This document shows positions 46,216 through 58,300 of a stretch of 64,000 bases of DNA, in pieces. The notes beneath the pieces are model-generated. The model was not told the origin of the DNA, ran no database searches, and was given only the letters and a program-made list of their open reading frames with translations. This DNA comes from Pseudopyrenochaeta lycopersici (Eukaryota > Ascomycota > Dothideomycetes > Pleosporales > Pseudopyrenochaetaceae). The stretch is taken from NCBI GenBank assembly GCA_003313425.1, contig NHZP01000009.1:1302001-1366000 (forward strand). The letters are read 5' to 3'. A program made the translations under genes and the position numbers. How positions within the stretch are numbered: the first letter of the stretch is position 1; the number at the start of each line of letters is the position of its first letter.

Positions 46216-48537
46216 TAATAGGAAGGGGTCTTTAGTAGCTAGTCTTAGCTTCTTTATATAGTATAATTTAGTTCTCTATAGTATATAAAGCTTAACTTAA
46301 TAGAGGTCTTGTACGCGGGCGACTTAGTACTTCTTACTTTTCTAGTTAAGTTTCTTACTTCTGCGTATAGTTCGTACGTGCCTAAGGTCTAACTATACCT
46401 AGTCTCTAACCTTATACTTAGGAGCTAGGCGACGTGTCTTATTCGCCTGTACTACCTATTATTATTAAGCGTGTGTTATAGCTAAGATAGCCTAGTTAGC
46501 AGCTTATTTTAGCGTTTATATAATACTTTCTACTCGTTCGCTAGGGGGTGTTACTCTGTTAAGTAGGTTACTGCTAGCTACTTTCCTAGGTAGCTCTAGA
46601 AAGGGCGAGTTTAGATAGCTATATAGAAGGAAGAAAGGAGCGACGCCTATAGAGGAGTTCGTATAAGTATTCAGCATTAGCTTAAGGATTAGGCATAGCC
46701 TTACCTAGTTGTTCTAGTCGTAGTTACAAAAGATTTAACTAACTGCTTTAATATTACTATTCGCGCATTCTGTAGTACTGTCTGTTTATAGGTAGTAGGC
46801 TGTTAACAGGTTCCTCTATACTCTTAAGAGTTTACAGATTTTTCTATATAGTTCGCTTATAAATTACGTGCCCCTATCTAATGTAATAGACCTAGGGAGC
46901 CTATAGTAGCGGAAGACTTCTCGTATAAATGCCTAGGCTATATTATCTGCTTTAATTGTCTTAAGTAGAATTAGTATTACGCCTTTACCTAGGCAATCTT
47001 TAACTACTATTAAGTTAGTGCAGCTAGACGACAGTAGTAGACTAGTAATAAAGTTAACTATTAAGTCTTGCTACGTACGACTAGGTACTAGTAATAGGCG
47101 TAGGTATCCGTGCTTACTGTCTCTCTACAGGGTGCTTTGTCTACATAAGCTGTAATTCTGTACAAATTAGCGGACGTTTTTACTTATACCTAGCTAGTAC
47201 TAGGTACTAGCTAGCGTACAGTACGTTTCTTCTCTTCCTGGGTGACCTGTTTGCACAGCTAGATATGCTTACTAGATAATTCCCGTACGAAGAGGTTTAT
47301 TTTCAGGCACCTAGATCCTAGATCTCTATTAGAGCTTTCTCTCTAAGTTAATCGTGCAATCTTCTAGTAATATAGCAAGTTTCTTTATTATACTAGGTAG
47401 CGACCTAGCACCTAGCTTTATAGCGTCGTAGACTTCCTAATAGGTTAAGTTGTCTTATACAGCTTAGTCCTAGTGTTCAGTAATTAAGTCCTTAAGGATT
47501 AGAGCTTTTAGTAGGGACTTAGCTATAATTAAGCTGTCAAGGGTTAACGTAGGGGTTCGTACGACCCCTATAACTGTTATATCTTACTGTTAGGCTAGTA
47601 CTAATATAACAAACTCTCTACTTACTAGGTAGCTGTCGTCCGTTCCTTGTAGTAGGTCCTAGTCTCTTCTAGATAGTGCGTCCGCTTAGGTGTTCTCCTT
47701 GCCTAGACAGTACTACAGCTTTATATTATTAAACCGTAATAAGTAGACTAACTATTATACGTGTTATTCTATTATCTTTTACTTCTTTATAAAGTACTCT
47801 AGGTTCTTATAGTTAGTAATTACTTTAAATTCTTATACGCTACAGAGTTCTGCGTCCTATTTATTTAGGTATATAATAACTACTAGTAACTCCTTATTAT
47901 AATTTAGGTAGTTACTCTTATACGCTAGAAATTTCTTTAAGAGGTAAGCTACTATATAAAGGGTTCCTTGCTTATCTTCTTATAATAGTACCCCGCCTAT
48001 AGTAAAGCCTAAAGAGTTACATTCTACTATTATCTGTTATTTAGGTAAGAAAGTAGTAAGGACTTTGTCTGCTAAGAATATATCCTTAAGAGCTTAGAAA
48101 CTCTACTCTTATTCTATGTCCTACAGGAATTTCTCTTCTTTTCTTATTAGCTATATAAGAAGCTCTGCTAGTTAAGAGAAGTTTAAGATAAAGCGTTTAT
48201 AGAAGTTAGTAAACCCTAAGAATTCTTATACGCCTTTAACTATTATTAGGGCCTTCTATTCTTAAATAGCTTAGACTTTCTTAGGGTCTATAAATATACC
48301 CTTCTATACTTCTAGCATAAAGCTAAGGTACTTTATACACTAAATATTAAACTTATATTTACTTAGTTTTAGGTGTAGTCCTACTTCTTATAGGTAATCT
48401 AATACTTTTTGTACGTAGGCGTAGTACTAAGAGAGGGATCCTTTAGTAAAGATAAGAATATTGTCTAGGTATATAGAGGCGAAGTCGTCTAAGAAATCTT
48501 ATAGGGCCTAGTTAATATACTTCTAGAAGGTACTTAG
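46216..48537 (-). pseudogene. Z pol, C-terminal part: end of RT to integrase
   Basis: Minus strand. Directly left of W it reads TLSTF-KYIN-AL-DFLDDFASIYLDN and then ILIFTKGS (48440-48535), with YLDN at the RT catalytic site. Then comes HLKLSKYKFNI, and further left the integrase words LLTAYYL-TDSTTECANSNIKA (46740-46840). Stops are TAG/TAA. Confidence 0.75.
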
Positions 48538-48542
48538 TGTAT

Positions 48543-48931
48543 TGTGAAGAATCTTAAGGGCTGTTGGTGAGGATAACCAATGAGATTGCAAGGTTGGTTC
48601 TCCGGGATAGAGTGAGGGACTAGATAGAAGGGGGTTTAATACTAAGACAGTAAGAGGGTGCTTCTGTAAAGAGTACTAAGGGTTAAGAACAATTAGTATT
48701 GCTATCACTATACTGTAGAGTATAATATTAAGTTGAACACAATGAGCCATAAGGGTTCATTGTGGTGATCTATATACATAGAAGTTATGCATGTTACTCA
48801 GTGTGCTCAGTGTGCTCAGTGCCACTAATCAAACTAATCAACTGAGCACGTCACGTGACTTCGGTTGTTAGTCCAATACCTGTGAGGTCCAGTTGGGGCC
48901 ACTGGGGTAGGGTCCCGGCAGGATCGTAACA
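48543..48931 (-). repeat. 3' LTR of W
   Basis: 389 bp. Contains GTGCTCAGTGTGCTCAGTGC (10-bp direct repeats, 48801-48820) and CACGTCACGTGAC (48847-48859). Fewer RIP changes than its partner (CCAATGAGATTGCAAGG kept). Confidence 0.92.
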
Positions 48932-49022
48932 CCATCCCCCTCCTGTCCTAGCGCTGTCCTCAGTGCTTATCATATAACGCGGGCGTTTCCTACTTCTTGC
49001 CGCATCATGTCTCGCTATACCT

Positions 49023-49598
49023 AAACATCTATAAGTGTCTAGCACTATTCATTACTAACGTCTCTATAATTTTATTAACTTCTTTAGGGAAGCTATAGTT
49101 TAAAAGTGCGCGACGTGCGCGAAGTACAATCAGGTGTGTAAGGTCTATGTTTATTCTAGGAAATGTAGCGAGTGTCTGCGTCAAGGGCAACGTTGCAACG
49201 TGCAAGTCATAGAGTCTAAATTTAAATAATTAGTAGATCAGAAGACAAAGCTTTGGGAGCAGATAAAAGAATCTAGGAATGCGTAAGAGGTTACAATAAA
49301 GGCGCATAAAAAAGCTCTAGAGGAGCTGCGCGTTACTTAGGCTCGCGAAGAGCAGTTACGATAATAAATAGATTTAATTAATTAGCGCGCGGAGGAAGCA
49401 ATAGCTGTAGAAGAACGAGATATTAAGGAGTAAGAAGCGGCAGAGGCCTTGTTGCCTAAAAACGCCTCTAATGCCCTTAGGTTTAGTTTATTGCCTAGTA
49501 CTTAGGGTGCGTTCGAAGGCTTTCCTCCTAAGTATTGGGAGGTCCTAGTTGGCGATGGGCTACTGGTAGCGGGTCTGTCGGTTTCCTCTAGCTCTTAA
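49023..49598 (+). pseudogene. W antisense ORF, Cys-rich plus coiled coil
   Basis: The plus frame between pol and the 3' LTR has two CxxCx5C-type groups: KCATCAKYNQVC and KCSECLRQGQRC. They are followed by a long Glu/Lys/Ala-rich heptad part (KTKLWEQIKESRNA, KALEELRVT, AEEAIAVEERDIKE). Interruptions are TAA/TAG. The start may be the ATG at 49007 with a frame shift or a short intron. This KCxECxxxGxxC pattern is common in fungal hypothetical proteins near retroelements. Confidence 0.6.
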
Positions 49599-49599
49599 C

Positions 49600-52500
49600 G
49601 TTTCTTAAGGTTTGTTTGCTTCTTCTTTTTCCTTTCCTCCCTTTCCTAATATTCTCTAATTTTTTCTTAACAGTTTCTTAGATTTTCTAGTGGTTCCCAC
49701 GTACTCTCTACGCTTAGGTACTCTTTCTACTTAACTAGGTAGCTGAAGCTTAGTTCTAGGTCGTTAACTCTCCTATTCTGTTAGTACCCCTAGATTTTCT
49801 TAACTTCAAACTTATTTTCTTCTTTAGGTTCGTACTAGAATATTTTCTGTAATAGTGTAGCAGGGTTAGCTGGTTCCAACTTAGAGATATAGAAGCGGGG
49901 GTAAATCTTTATATCTAGTAGTAGCTCGAGTGTATAGTTTACAGGTCTGTTTCGTTCTTTAACTAAAAATAGTCTAACTTTAACATAATTAAGTCCCTTG
50001 CTTAGTTGCTTGTTGCGTAGATTTTTCGTGAGCAAGTATGCTTTATCCCCCTTCTTTAGCTGAGGTGCTATTTTTCTTTTCTTATTTTAGTAAGAGATAC
50101 TGTTATATTGTGCTTTCTTAAGGTTCTCTTAGAGTTGTTTATATATTTTCTTTATTTCTTTAGCTGTTTTTATAGCTACTTCAGTTTTTCTACTAAGATA
50201 TAACTTTATAAAGAGATTAGGGTGTTTCCCGTGATTAGCAAAGAACAGTGTCTTTCTAGTTAATTCTAACAATTTATTATTATAGGCTAGTTGTGCCATT
50301 AGTAATAGTAAAACCTAATTATTTTGTTGTTAATTACTGTAAATTCTTAGGTAAGTTTTCATTATTCTGTTTATTCTTTCTGTTTATCTGTCTGTTTATA
50401 GGTGATAGGCTGTTAACAATTTTCTTTTTATTCCTATCGCGGCTATTAATGTGGACCAGAAGTTGGATGTGAAGAGCTTGTCTCTGTTACTAATAATAGA
50501 CTTAGGTATACTGTGATATCGTATTAATCTATCTAGGACAACAAACGCTAGTTATTCTGTGTTATAGTCGTTTCTAAAAGGTATTATCTCTGCTGCTTTC
50601 GTAAATCTGTAGACTATATTAAAGATAGCGTTATACTTAATTCCTGTCGCGGGATCTTTAGATAGTAGTAACCCTGTTATAAAGTCTATAGAAATGTCTG
50701 CCTAAGGTTCGTTAGGTAGCTCTATAGCTTGCATTTCTCTGTAGGGTGCGTAGGTACTGTGTTTATTCTTATAACAGTCCGCGTATTTTTTAATGAACTA
50801 TTCAACCTTAGCCTTTATATCTTTGAAGCTGTAGTGTCGTTGTATAAGTTCTATTGTTCTCTTAATTCCTAGGTAACTATGTACTAGGTTATCGTAGTGT
50901 TGTCAGATAATTACCTCTTATAATTCTTTAGGTACTTTAGACGTAATTATTATAGTGTTATTTAATAACTTATTAGGTCCTAGGCTTCTATCCTAGTTTA
51001 CTTAAAGGATAGCATTGCTAACTATTGCTTTTATTCCTGCAATGTCTGGTCTGCGGCTGAGAGCATCGGCTCTGCTGTTATCCTTTCCTAGCGTGTACAC
51101 GATCCTGAACTTGTATTATCCTAGCATTTTAGCCTATCTAACCTGTCTACGGTTTAAGGTCTTAGTAGTAGTAAAATAAACTAAGTTCTTGTAATCCGTA
51201 AATATTGTAAGATCTAAGTAACTCTCTGCGTAGATTTACTAGTAGTTAAGGGCGTCGACGACTGCTATAAGCTCTTTGTTATGCACGTTGTAGCGTTCTT
51301 CAGCGTCTATGAATTTTCTTAAGTAGTACGCGATTAGGTACTATTTCCTATTTTGTTCTTATTTTACTGTTGCACCTAGTGCAAGATCTAAGGTATCTGT
51401 TTTAAACTATAAGGGTTCTCCTGTTTAGAATGTAATTAACACTAGAGGTGTAATATAGGCTTCCTTAAGTATCTGAAATGCTTTTCTTTATTCGTTTCCC
51501 TATTCTTATTTAGTATCTTTTCTTATAAGTTTAGTAAGTAGGATAGATTTTTTAGAGAAGTCTTTAATAAACTGTTAGTTAAAGTTAACAAATCCTATAA
51601 ATAACTATATATCTTTAACTATTTTAGGTTTAGGCTATTCTTTTACTACTCTTATTTTTTCTTCGCTTATCTTTACTCTATGTGCACCTACTATGTATCC
51701 TAAGAATTTAACTTCCTCCTTGTAGAACTTACATTTCTTAGGTTTAAGCAGTAAACTAAATCTTCCTAAGCAGGCAAGAACTGTTTTAACGTGCTTAATG
51801 TGTTCCTATAGATTATTAGAGTACACGAGAATATCATTAAGGTATGCGATAACAAATACATCTAGGTATTCCCTTAATATATTATTAATAAGTGCCTGGC
51901 ATGTCGCTAGTGCATTAGTAAGACTAAAAGGTATTACTGTATACTTGTAGTAGCCGTAGCGTGTTCTAAACGCAGTCTTTTATTCTTTACCTTCCTTTAT
52001 ATAAATAAGGTTGTACGCTCCTCTTAAGTCTAATACTGTAAAGACTTTCGTAAAGGCTAGTTAATCCTGTAGTTCCGCTATGTTTAGTAAAGGGTATTAA
52101 TTTTTTACTATAATGTTATTAAGTTTCTAGTAGTTAACGTATAGTCTTAGCTTCCTATTTTTCTTTAGTACGAATAGTATAGGGTATCCTACTAGTGACT
52201 GTAATTCTCTAATAAATCTCTTTTTTAAGTTCGTCTTAATATATTCGCGCAGGGTCTTAAGTTCTTTTTCTAATAGACCGTAAATTAGGCTAAAAGTTAG
52301 TTGCTTCCCTTCCTGTAGGATAATCTTATAATCCTAGGGTTAATACTTAGGTAATACTTTTATAGTTATCTCTTCCTAAAAGAGTAACTTGTATTCTTTA
52401 TACTTGTTAGGGATTACTAGAGTTACGCTTTACTCCTTAACTCTAGCTTGTTAGTCTAAGGGCCTCCTATTAGTACCTGCTGAGTCAGACCCTTATATCT

Positions 52501-55188
52501 TAAGGCCGTCCTTATTCAAAGTAAGGATCCCGATCGTTATCTTCTTATCTACCTGGGCACTCGGCCGCAGCGTAGGCTTACTCGTGGTTGCGTCTGTTCC
52601 ACAGCACTTAAACGAGAACTTTTTCTTTTTCTAATCTATGTCTAGACTGTGTTCTCTTAACTATAAGAGTCCTAGTATTACGTCGTGTTGTAATAGTCTA
52701 AAGACGTCTAGGTTGATTATTTCTCTATAGTTCTAGATAATAAGTTGCACGCTCTGTACTTCGTGTGTAATTACGGACTCTAATAGCATTAGTTGTCTAT
52801 CAGCGACTATTAATAGATATAGTACTAATTTTAACGATGGGACAAGGCTAGCTTATTCTATCGCTCGCGCAGAAATGTAGCTCTGTTATGCTCCGGAATC
52901 TACTAGTGCCTTTATCTAGCTTCCGTTAAGCTTAATGTTTAGCTTAAGGAGTCCTTATGTGCCTGTTGCGCATAGAGTTCGCAGTTCTTGCCTATTAGTA
53001 GGCGTGACCCTAAAAAAGGCTCCTCCTAATACCTGTTTAGTGTCTTGATGTCTTTATGCTTAAGGTAATCTAAGTTAAGGCACGTTTGCTATTATTACTA
53101 ATTACATTCTCTATTAAAGACTAACTGTATTGCTATAGTAGCCGCAGAGTTATTATTTCCTAGAAAATAGAGGACAGTCCTCTTATCCTATAGGTAGTTG
53201 TTACACTTAACTTCAGGACAGTTATACTATTAGTATTTGCACTAGTGAAACGAGTGAGGGAAGTATCCTTGTTCTGTTTTACTTAAATAATAAATTGCGC
53301 ACAGGTCTGTGGTACAAAAGGACTAGTAGACGACACTGTGTCGCTTATTGCGTGGATCTATTAGGTAGTCTAGTACTAGTTTCTGTGGTCCTTTGCGCAT
53401 AGTATGTAGGGTCTAAGCTACCTCAGCGTGCTTATACATTTCTTAGGCTTCTTCTTCTGTAAGATGCTAGAGAGGGTTAACATTCTCTTTATTATCCTCC
53501 TAATATATTTGTTGTTTAAGCTGTATATAAATGTCTTACTTCTTACTGTCTGTAAGCACGATTTCGCTGTAGGAGTTAACTCAAAGGTACCTTTATTACA
53601 CTAGGTTCTTAGTGTTTAGTACATAAAAAGCGTCTTCCCGTGTTAATAGTAGTATTATTTAGTGTCGTAATATATATTTAGGGGTCTTAACTACTAGGGG
53701 TTCTAGTGCCTATATTTGTCCAGCTCGTCAAAGTTTCTGTAGTGCGTCCCTAACGCTTACAGGTTGCTATGCTTCTTTAGCTTTCTCCGCCTATTCTTAT
53801 GTTGCCTTCGTATAATATTTAGGGTAACAGTAATGTTCCCGCAACATGTCTTGCATCACTTATTTAGCTAAAATAATCGTACTTATTCCTTATTTTATAG
53901 CTGCTTCCTATTCTTCTAGGGTTAACGCGTTAATGTATTATACTTTATACATGTGTTGCGCGTATAGTTAGCAGTTAAGTTCTGCGATATCTTTCTCCGC
54001 CTCCGTAGGCGTTAATAGCCTCAGAGTTCTTAGTTAATAACGTTTCTAGAAGTTTTCCTTTTTCTAATCCTTAGTTAAGAGTACTATAGTATTGTTAAGG
54101 TCTTCCTTAGCATCTTTATAGACTAGAGATAGGGAGCCGCTGCTCTCCTCTTCCTCGTTACTATACTAGGTTCCTAGAATCCCTTTCTTAGTAGATTCTA
54201 GGAGAGGTAGCTGTAACATATCCGTGTCTTAAGCCCTTTCCTCTCAGGTTGCGATAACTTCCTATGTTTTATTGTCGCTGTTTTCTTCTTTTACGGCCAA
54301 CATATTAATCTAGGGGGTTACTTTGTTCTTTTACCTGCAGTCCTTAGCTATATAGCCTTTCTTATTGCAGTTAAAGCAGGTTATTTCTTTTTTCTTCCTG
54401 CCCTTACCTAACTTCTCCTTGTTAAGATTATCTAGATGCATTGCCTTAGGGCCTCCTGATATGTACTGCCTAGGCACTCCTTATGGCTGCTGCTAATATC
54501 GTGGGCGACTATTATTTGGCTTGTTGCGATAATCTCTTTAGAGTTTCTTGTCTTCTTTTGTTTGTCCTAGTAGTTGTCTTCTAAGTCGCATGCGGAGCTT
54601 GTAGAGTTCTATATCTAGTCGGATAGTTTCGTTAATTAAGTTGTTTAGCGTGTTAATGCCTATGCTAGAGCGCATTAGCTTAGTCTGAACGTCTGCTTTT
54701 AGGCCTTGTTTATACATGGTTTTTAGGGTGTCGTCATTCTAGTTAGTTTGTCTAGTATACTCTAAAAACTCGTTAGCGTAGTCAGCTGCAGACCAGGTTT
54801 GTCGCATGTTCTGAATTTTACGTTCTGCGATAGTAGTCTCGTTTGGCAGCCTAAACGCTTGTCGCATACGTGTCTTGAATTCTCCCGTGTCTTCGAACAT
54901 CTAGATTAGTTCCTTAGGTTTAGTTCCTTTAGCTAAGTACTTGACTAGGTGAGGCTTTACCTATTTGGCAGCTTCGCCCCTTATATAGCTTGTTATGAGT
55001 ACTGCTTAGTCGTCGTCGTCTATGGTGGTCGCGTTAAACTTGAAGAACAGGTCGAACTGGAGTAACCATTCTTCGAGCTTAAATTGATCTCTATAGAAGA
55101 GGTCCGGTTTGGCGACAGCGTTACCTGGCCTGGTGGCATGGTAGGCCGCGTTTTCTATATAAGTGTTACTTATCTTAAGGGTGTTCAA
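49600..55188 (-). pseudogene. W gag-pol, RIP-damaged
   Basis: Gag begins MNTLKISNTYIENAAYHATR (55188) and has DQFKLEEWLLQFDLFFKFN, then a stop near 55006. A zinc-knuckle region lies about 54330-54400. RT shows [19 protein letters not shown] and then YLNDILVYS (51800-51950). The integrase C-terminus is open at 49835-50035: LTKNLRNKQLSKGLNYVKVR, then YPRFYISKLEPANPATLLQ, the GPF/DFY-like tail before the chromatin-targeting end. Stops are TAG/TAA. Confidence 0.82.
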
Positions 55189-55190
55189 AG

Positions 55191-55579
55191 TGTGAAGAAT
55201 CTTAAGGGCTGTTAGTGAGGATAACTAATAAGATTGTAAGGTTGGTTCTCCGGGATAGAGTGAGGGACTAGATAGAAGGGGGTTTAATACTAAGACAGTA
55301 AGAGGGTGCTTCTGTAAAGAGTACTAAGGGTTAAGAACAATCAGTATTGCGATTACTATACTGTAGAGTATAATATTGAGTTGAACATAATGAGCTATAA
55401 GGGTTCATTGTGGTGATCTATATACATAGAAGTTATGCATGTTGCTCAGTGTGCTCAGTGTGCTCAGTGCCACTGATCAAACTGATCAACTGAGCACGTC
55501 ACGTGACTTCGGTTGTTGGTCCAATACCTGTGAGGTCCAGTTGGGGCCACTGGGGTAGGGTCCCGGCAGGATCGTAACA
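55191..55579 (-). repeat. 5' LTR of W
   Basis: 389 bp. At the matching place it reads CTAATAAGATTGTAAGG, three CpA/TpG to TpA changes from the 3' LTR. The rest is almost identical. Confidence 0.92.
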
Positions 55580-55584
55580 TGTAT

Positions 55585-58045
55585 TTACTAAGCTAAAGAG
55601 CGTTACTAGCTACTCGTACGATCTAAATTGTGTTTAAAACGTAGTTATCTATTCTAATCCTTTACTTATCCTTATCTTATAGAATGCTGTAGTAACGTCT
55701 AGCTTAGTGTACTATGTAGCTTGTCTAATTTAGTTTAACGTCTCACGTATAAGAGGTAGTAGGTAATAGTCCTTCTTAGTTAGGGCGTTAAGAGCTCTGT
55801 AGTCTATACAGAATTGTAGTCCTCCTCCTAGCTTGCGTACGAATAGTACAGGTAAGGCTGCTAGTAAGCTGCTCGCACAGATAAACCCTTTGTCTAGGAG
55901 GTCTAATAGCGTCTTCCTTAGTACTAAGAGTTTATCTCTTAACATTGCATAGAGAGGTCCGTACAGTATCTCTAGCTTCTGTCTATCCTTCTCTTCTAAC
56001 TCTATTACGTAGTCTTATTATAGGCCTTACTATAGTTATAGCTTATTTCCTTTCTTAGGTAGGAACATCTTTAGATAAGGTCGTACGTAAGCTAGCAGGG
56101 CGTTACATATTTCCTGCGGTGTTTTCTAAATCTTTAGGCGTAGTACTTTCTTAATATCCCTTAGGCTTACAGCAAAGATTTAAGTCTTACTATAGCTTTA
56201 TCTATAGTATTATATATAGTGTTAGAAAGCTATAGCTAATACTAGGGTACAGCTAAAGTCTAGGGTAGCGTGTTCTATACTACGTATAGTAACCTTATAC
56301 ACTTTTAAGTATAGAAGTTTCTTCTCTGCGTTAATAACGCCTTTAATACTCTCTAACTAAGTCTTCCTAAAGATTATATTATATTAGTAAGTAGTTAGGG
56401 TAACGTACGCAGCTACGTGCTGCTGTATTCCTTCTACGTCTAATAAAAATTTAGTAACGTACAACACTATACTCTTTTATTTATTTACTCCTTTAATCTT
56501 AATAGGGAGGATCTTAATGCGTAGTAAGTTTAAGTCTCTTACAAGTTTCTTACTTAATAAACAGTAGGTGTAGTAACTGTTATTAATTATAGTAGTAGCT
56601 AGTTATACAGAATTAATAATAACATTTATAGATATAGGTTTTATAGTTGCTAGCTATAGTAAAAGTAACCTTGTTATTTGTATAGGGTTTTAGACTTATA
56701 CGGGCTCTAGCACACAACTTTATGCTAGAGCTACTCTTTTCCCTTGTCCTAGGAGGATAGGGATTCTGTTACTTATTTAGTAGTTGCAGATGCAATCTTT
56801 ATAGGTTTTACAGGTTTATTAACCTGTCTCGTACGATAGCCTTCTTAGCTGTTCAATAACTTTGTCGTACACTAGGCTACTTAGTAGTCGTGTAAACTGC
56901 ACCTTAAACAGGCGCCGTTCTCTTTTCTTTCTTAGACCTGTTTACGTGTTCCCTAGAATTCTTTTCTAAGTTTTGCACGGAGCTAGTAAGCTCCTATAGA
57001 AGTTATCTAGTCTATCTTATTATTGTCTCTTTAGGTTATTAGTTAGCTCTGTATGTTATACGCTTTACTTATATAGCTCTTACTTATAGTAATTCTCTCT
57101 ACAGCTCTTAAATTTTCCTAGGTTACCCTAGTCTGTTGTACGAACTCTTTATACGTTTCTCTAAACAGTAGTTAATAACCTACTTAGGTCTTTAGTAGCT
57201 TACTATTTAAGCTACTCTTAAGATAGTTAATCTTCTAAATATAGCTTACGTTATCTAACCTAGCTTTAAGGAGCTTAAGGTTAAACGCTTAGACATAAGG
57301 GTTAAATTCTGTTCTTCCTTGCTTAGTTGTACGGAGGTATTTAAGGGCCTTCTCTCTTACTGTAGGGTCCTTAAAGAAGTTATTAAGGTAGGACTATAGC
57401 TTAAGGAGGGATAGCGTTGCTAGCCTATTTATAAGGTTTATTACATATAGGCTAAGGGCGTTAAACGCTTAGCCTGTCGTACGAGTAATAACGTAATTCA
57501 CTCTGCTGTTATCGTCTAGGTAGGCTACATAGTCTCCGTACAGCTTTGCTTAGACCTTTATTTTCTATTAAAGATATTACTCGTGCGAGCCTTTCTTAAA
57601 GACTTCTATATGTAGTAGTCTTAGTTTCCTAATCTCTTATACAGGAGAGTCTTGCTGTTCTATTAAAAAGGGGATAGAGACTGTGCGTGCTGTCTGTGCA
57701 CTACTTAATTTAGCAACTAAGTTCTTTAGCTCCTAAACCTAGTTTTATAATAACTCGTACAGCTAGCTCTGCTATTAACTAGCTAACTTATTAAGGCTGT
57801 CTTATAAGGAGTTAACTGTTACTAATAGATCTTCTGCTGAGGGTTGGTTATTGCGTAGTTGTTGGGGGTCGTGCTGATGCAACTGGTGTTGCTGAGGTGC
57901 GTACTGGTGCAGCTGGTGTTGCTGCTGTCCTAAGGCTCCTGTCATCTGTATCTGGTGCTCTTGTTATTATAGCTCGTACGCTTGTTAGTTTAAGGGCCCT
58001 TAGTGTCCGTCTATTATTTTTTTAGGTTGTTAATCTTTCTCTTTA
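55585..58045 (-). pseudogene. Z gag and N-terminal pol
   Basis: 55730-55945 (minus) is an open RT stretch: [14 protein letters not shown], then [22 protein letters not shown] and [15 protein letters not shown], the classic gypsy RT start. The frame leads into W at the SNAL-LSKY point. At the other end 57820-57960 encodes a Gln/His-rich Gag tract on the minus strand (HQLHQYAPQQHQLHQHDPQQ). The part in between has stops. Confidence 0.75.
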
Positions 58046-58295
58046 TGTTATAGGCGAAGAGGCTTAACTAACGAGTGTGCATTTATCCTATACTACAGAA
58101 GGAGAAAGATAGAGAAGAGGTTATAGGTATCCTTAGAGGATATATATATATGTTCGTACGAGCGAAGAGGAACGCGCTCCTCTAGCTGCTAACTTGTATA
58201 AGCTAATAAGAAAAGGGGGCAGAGGAGATTAAGGAGTTCTTTCCCCGTGCGATAGTAGCGAAGCCTCTCCTGCTTAAAGGGCGCAGCCTATTACA
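58046..58295 (-). repeat. 5' LTR of Z
   Basis: 250 bp ending CCTATTACA on the plus strand. The terminal CA is kept where the other LTR has TA. Confidence 0.9.
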
Positions 58296-58300
58296 AGGCC

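Larger units (their letters stand above)
48543..55579 (-). mobile_element. Ty3/gypsy retrotransposon W, full length, inserted in the RT of Z
   Basis: Flanked by TGTAT at 48538-48542 and 55580-55584. Both LTRs are 389 bp and nearly identical. Minus orientation: Gag starts next to 55188 and the purine tract with GGAGGGGGATGG lies at 48932-48943. Total 7037 bp. RIP is lighter than in Y or the palindrome, so it is one of the younger long insertions. The LTR ends TGTTACGATCCTG/CTTCACA resemble those of Y. Confidence 0.92.
44526..58295 (-). mobile_element. Ty3/gypsy retrotransposon Z, full length, split by W
   Basis: Flanked by AGGCC at 44521-44525 and 58296-58300. The 250-bp LTRs sit at both ends. 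On the minus strand the 3' LTR is preceded by the purine tract GGAGGAGGAGGGTAT (44776-44790). Gag-pol runs right to left. Removing W (7037 bp plus TGTAT) leaves about 6.7 kb, a normal gypsy length. RIP is moderate. Confidence 0.9.
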
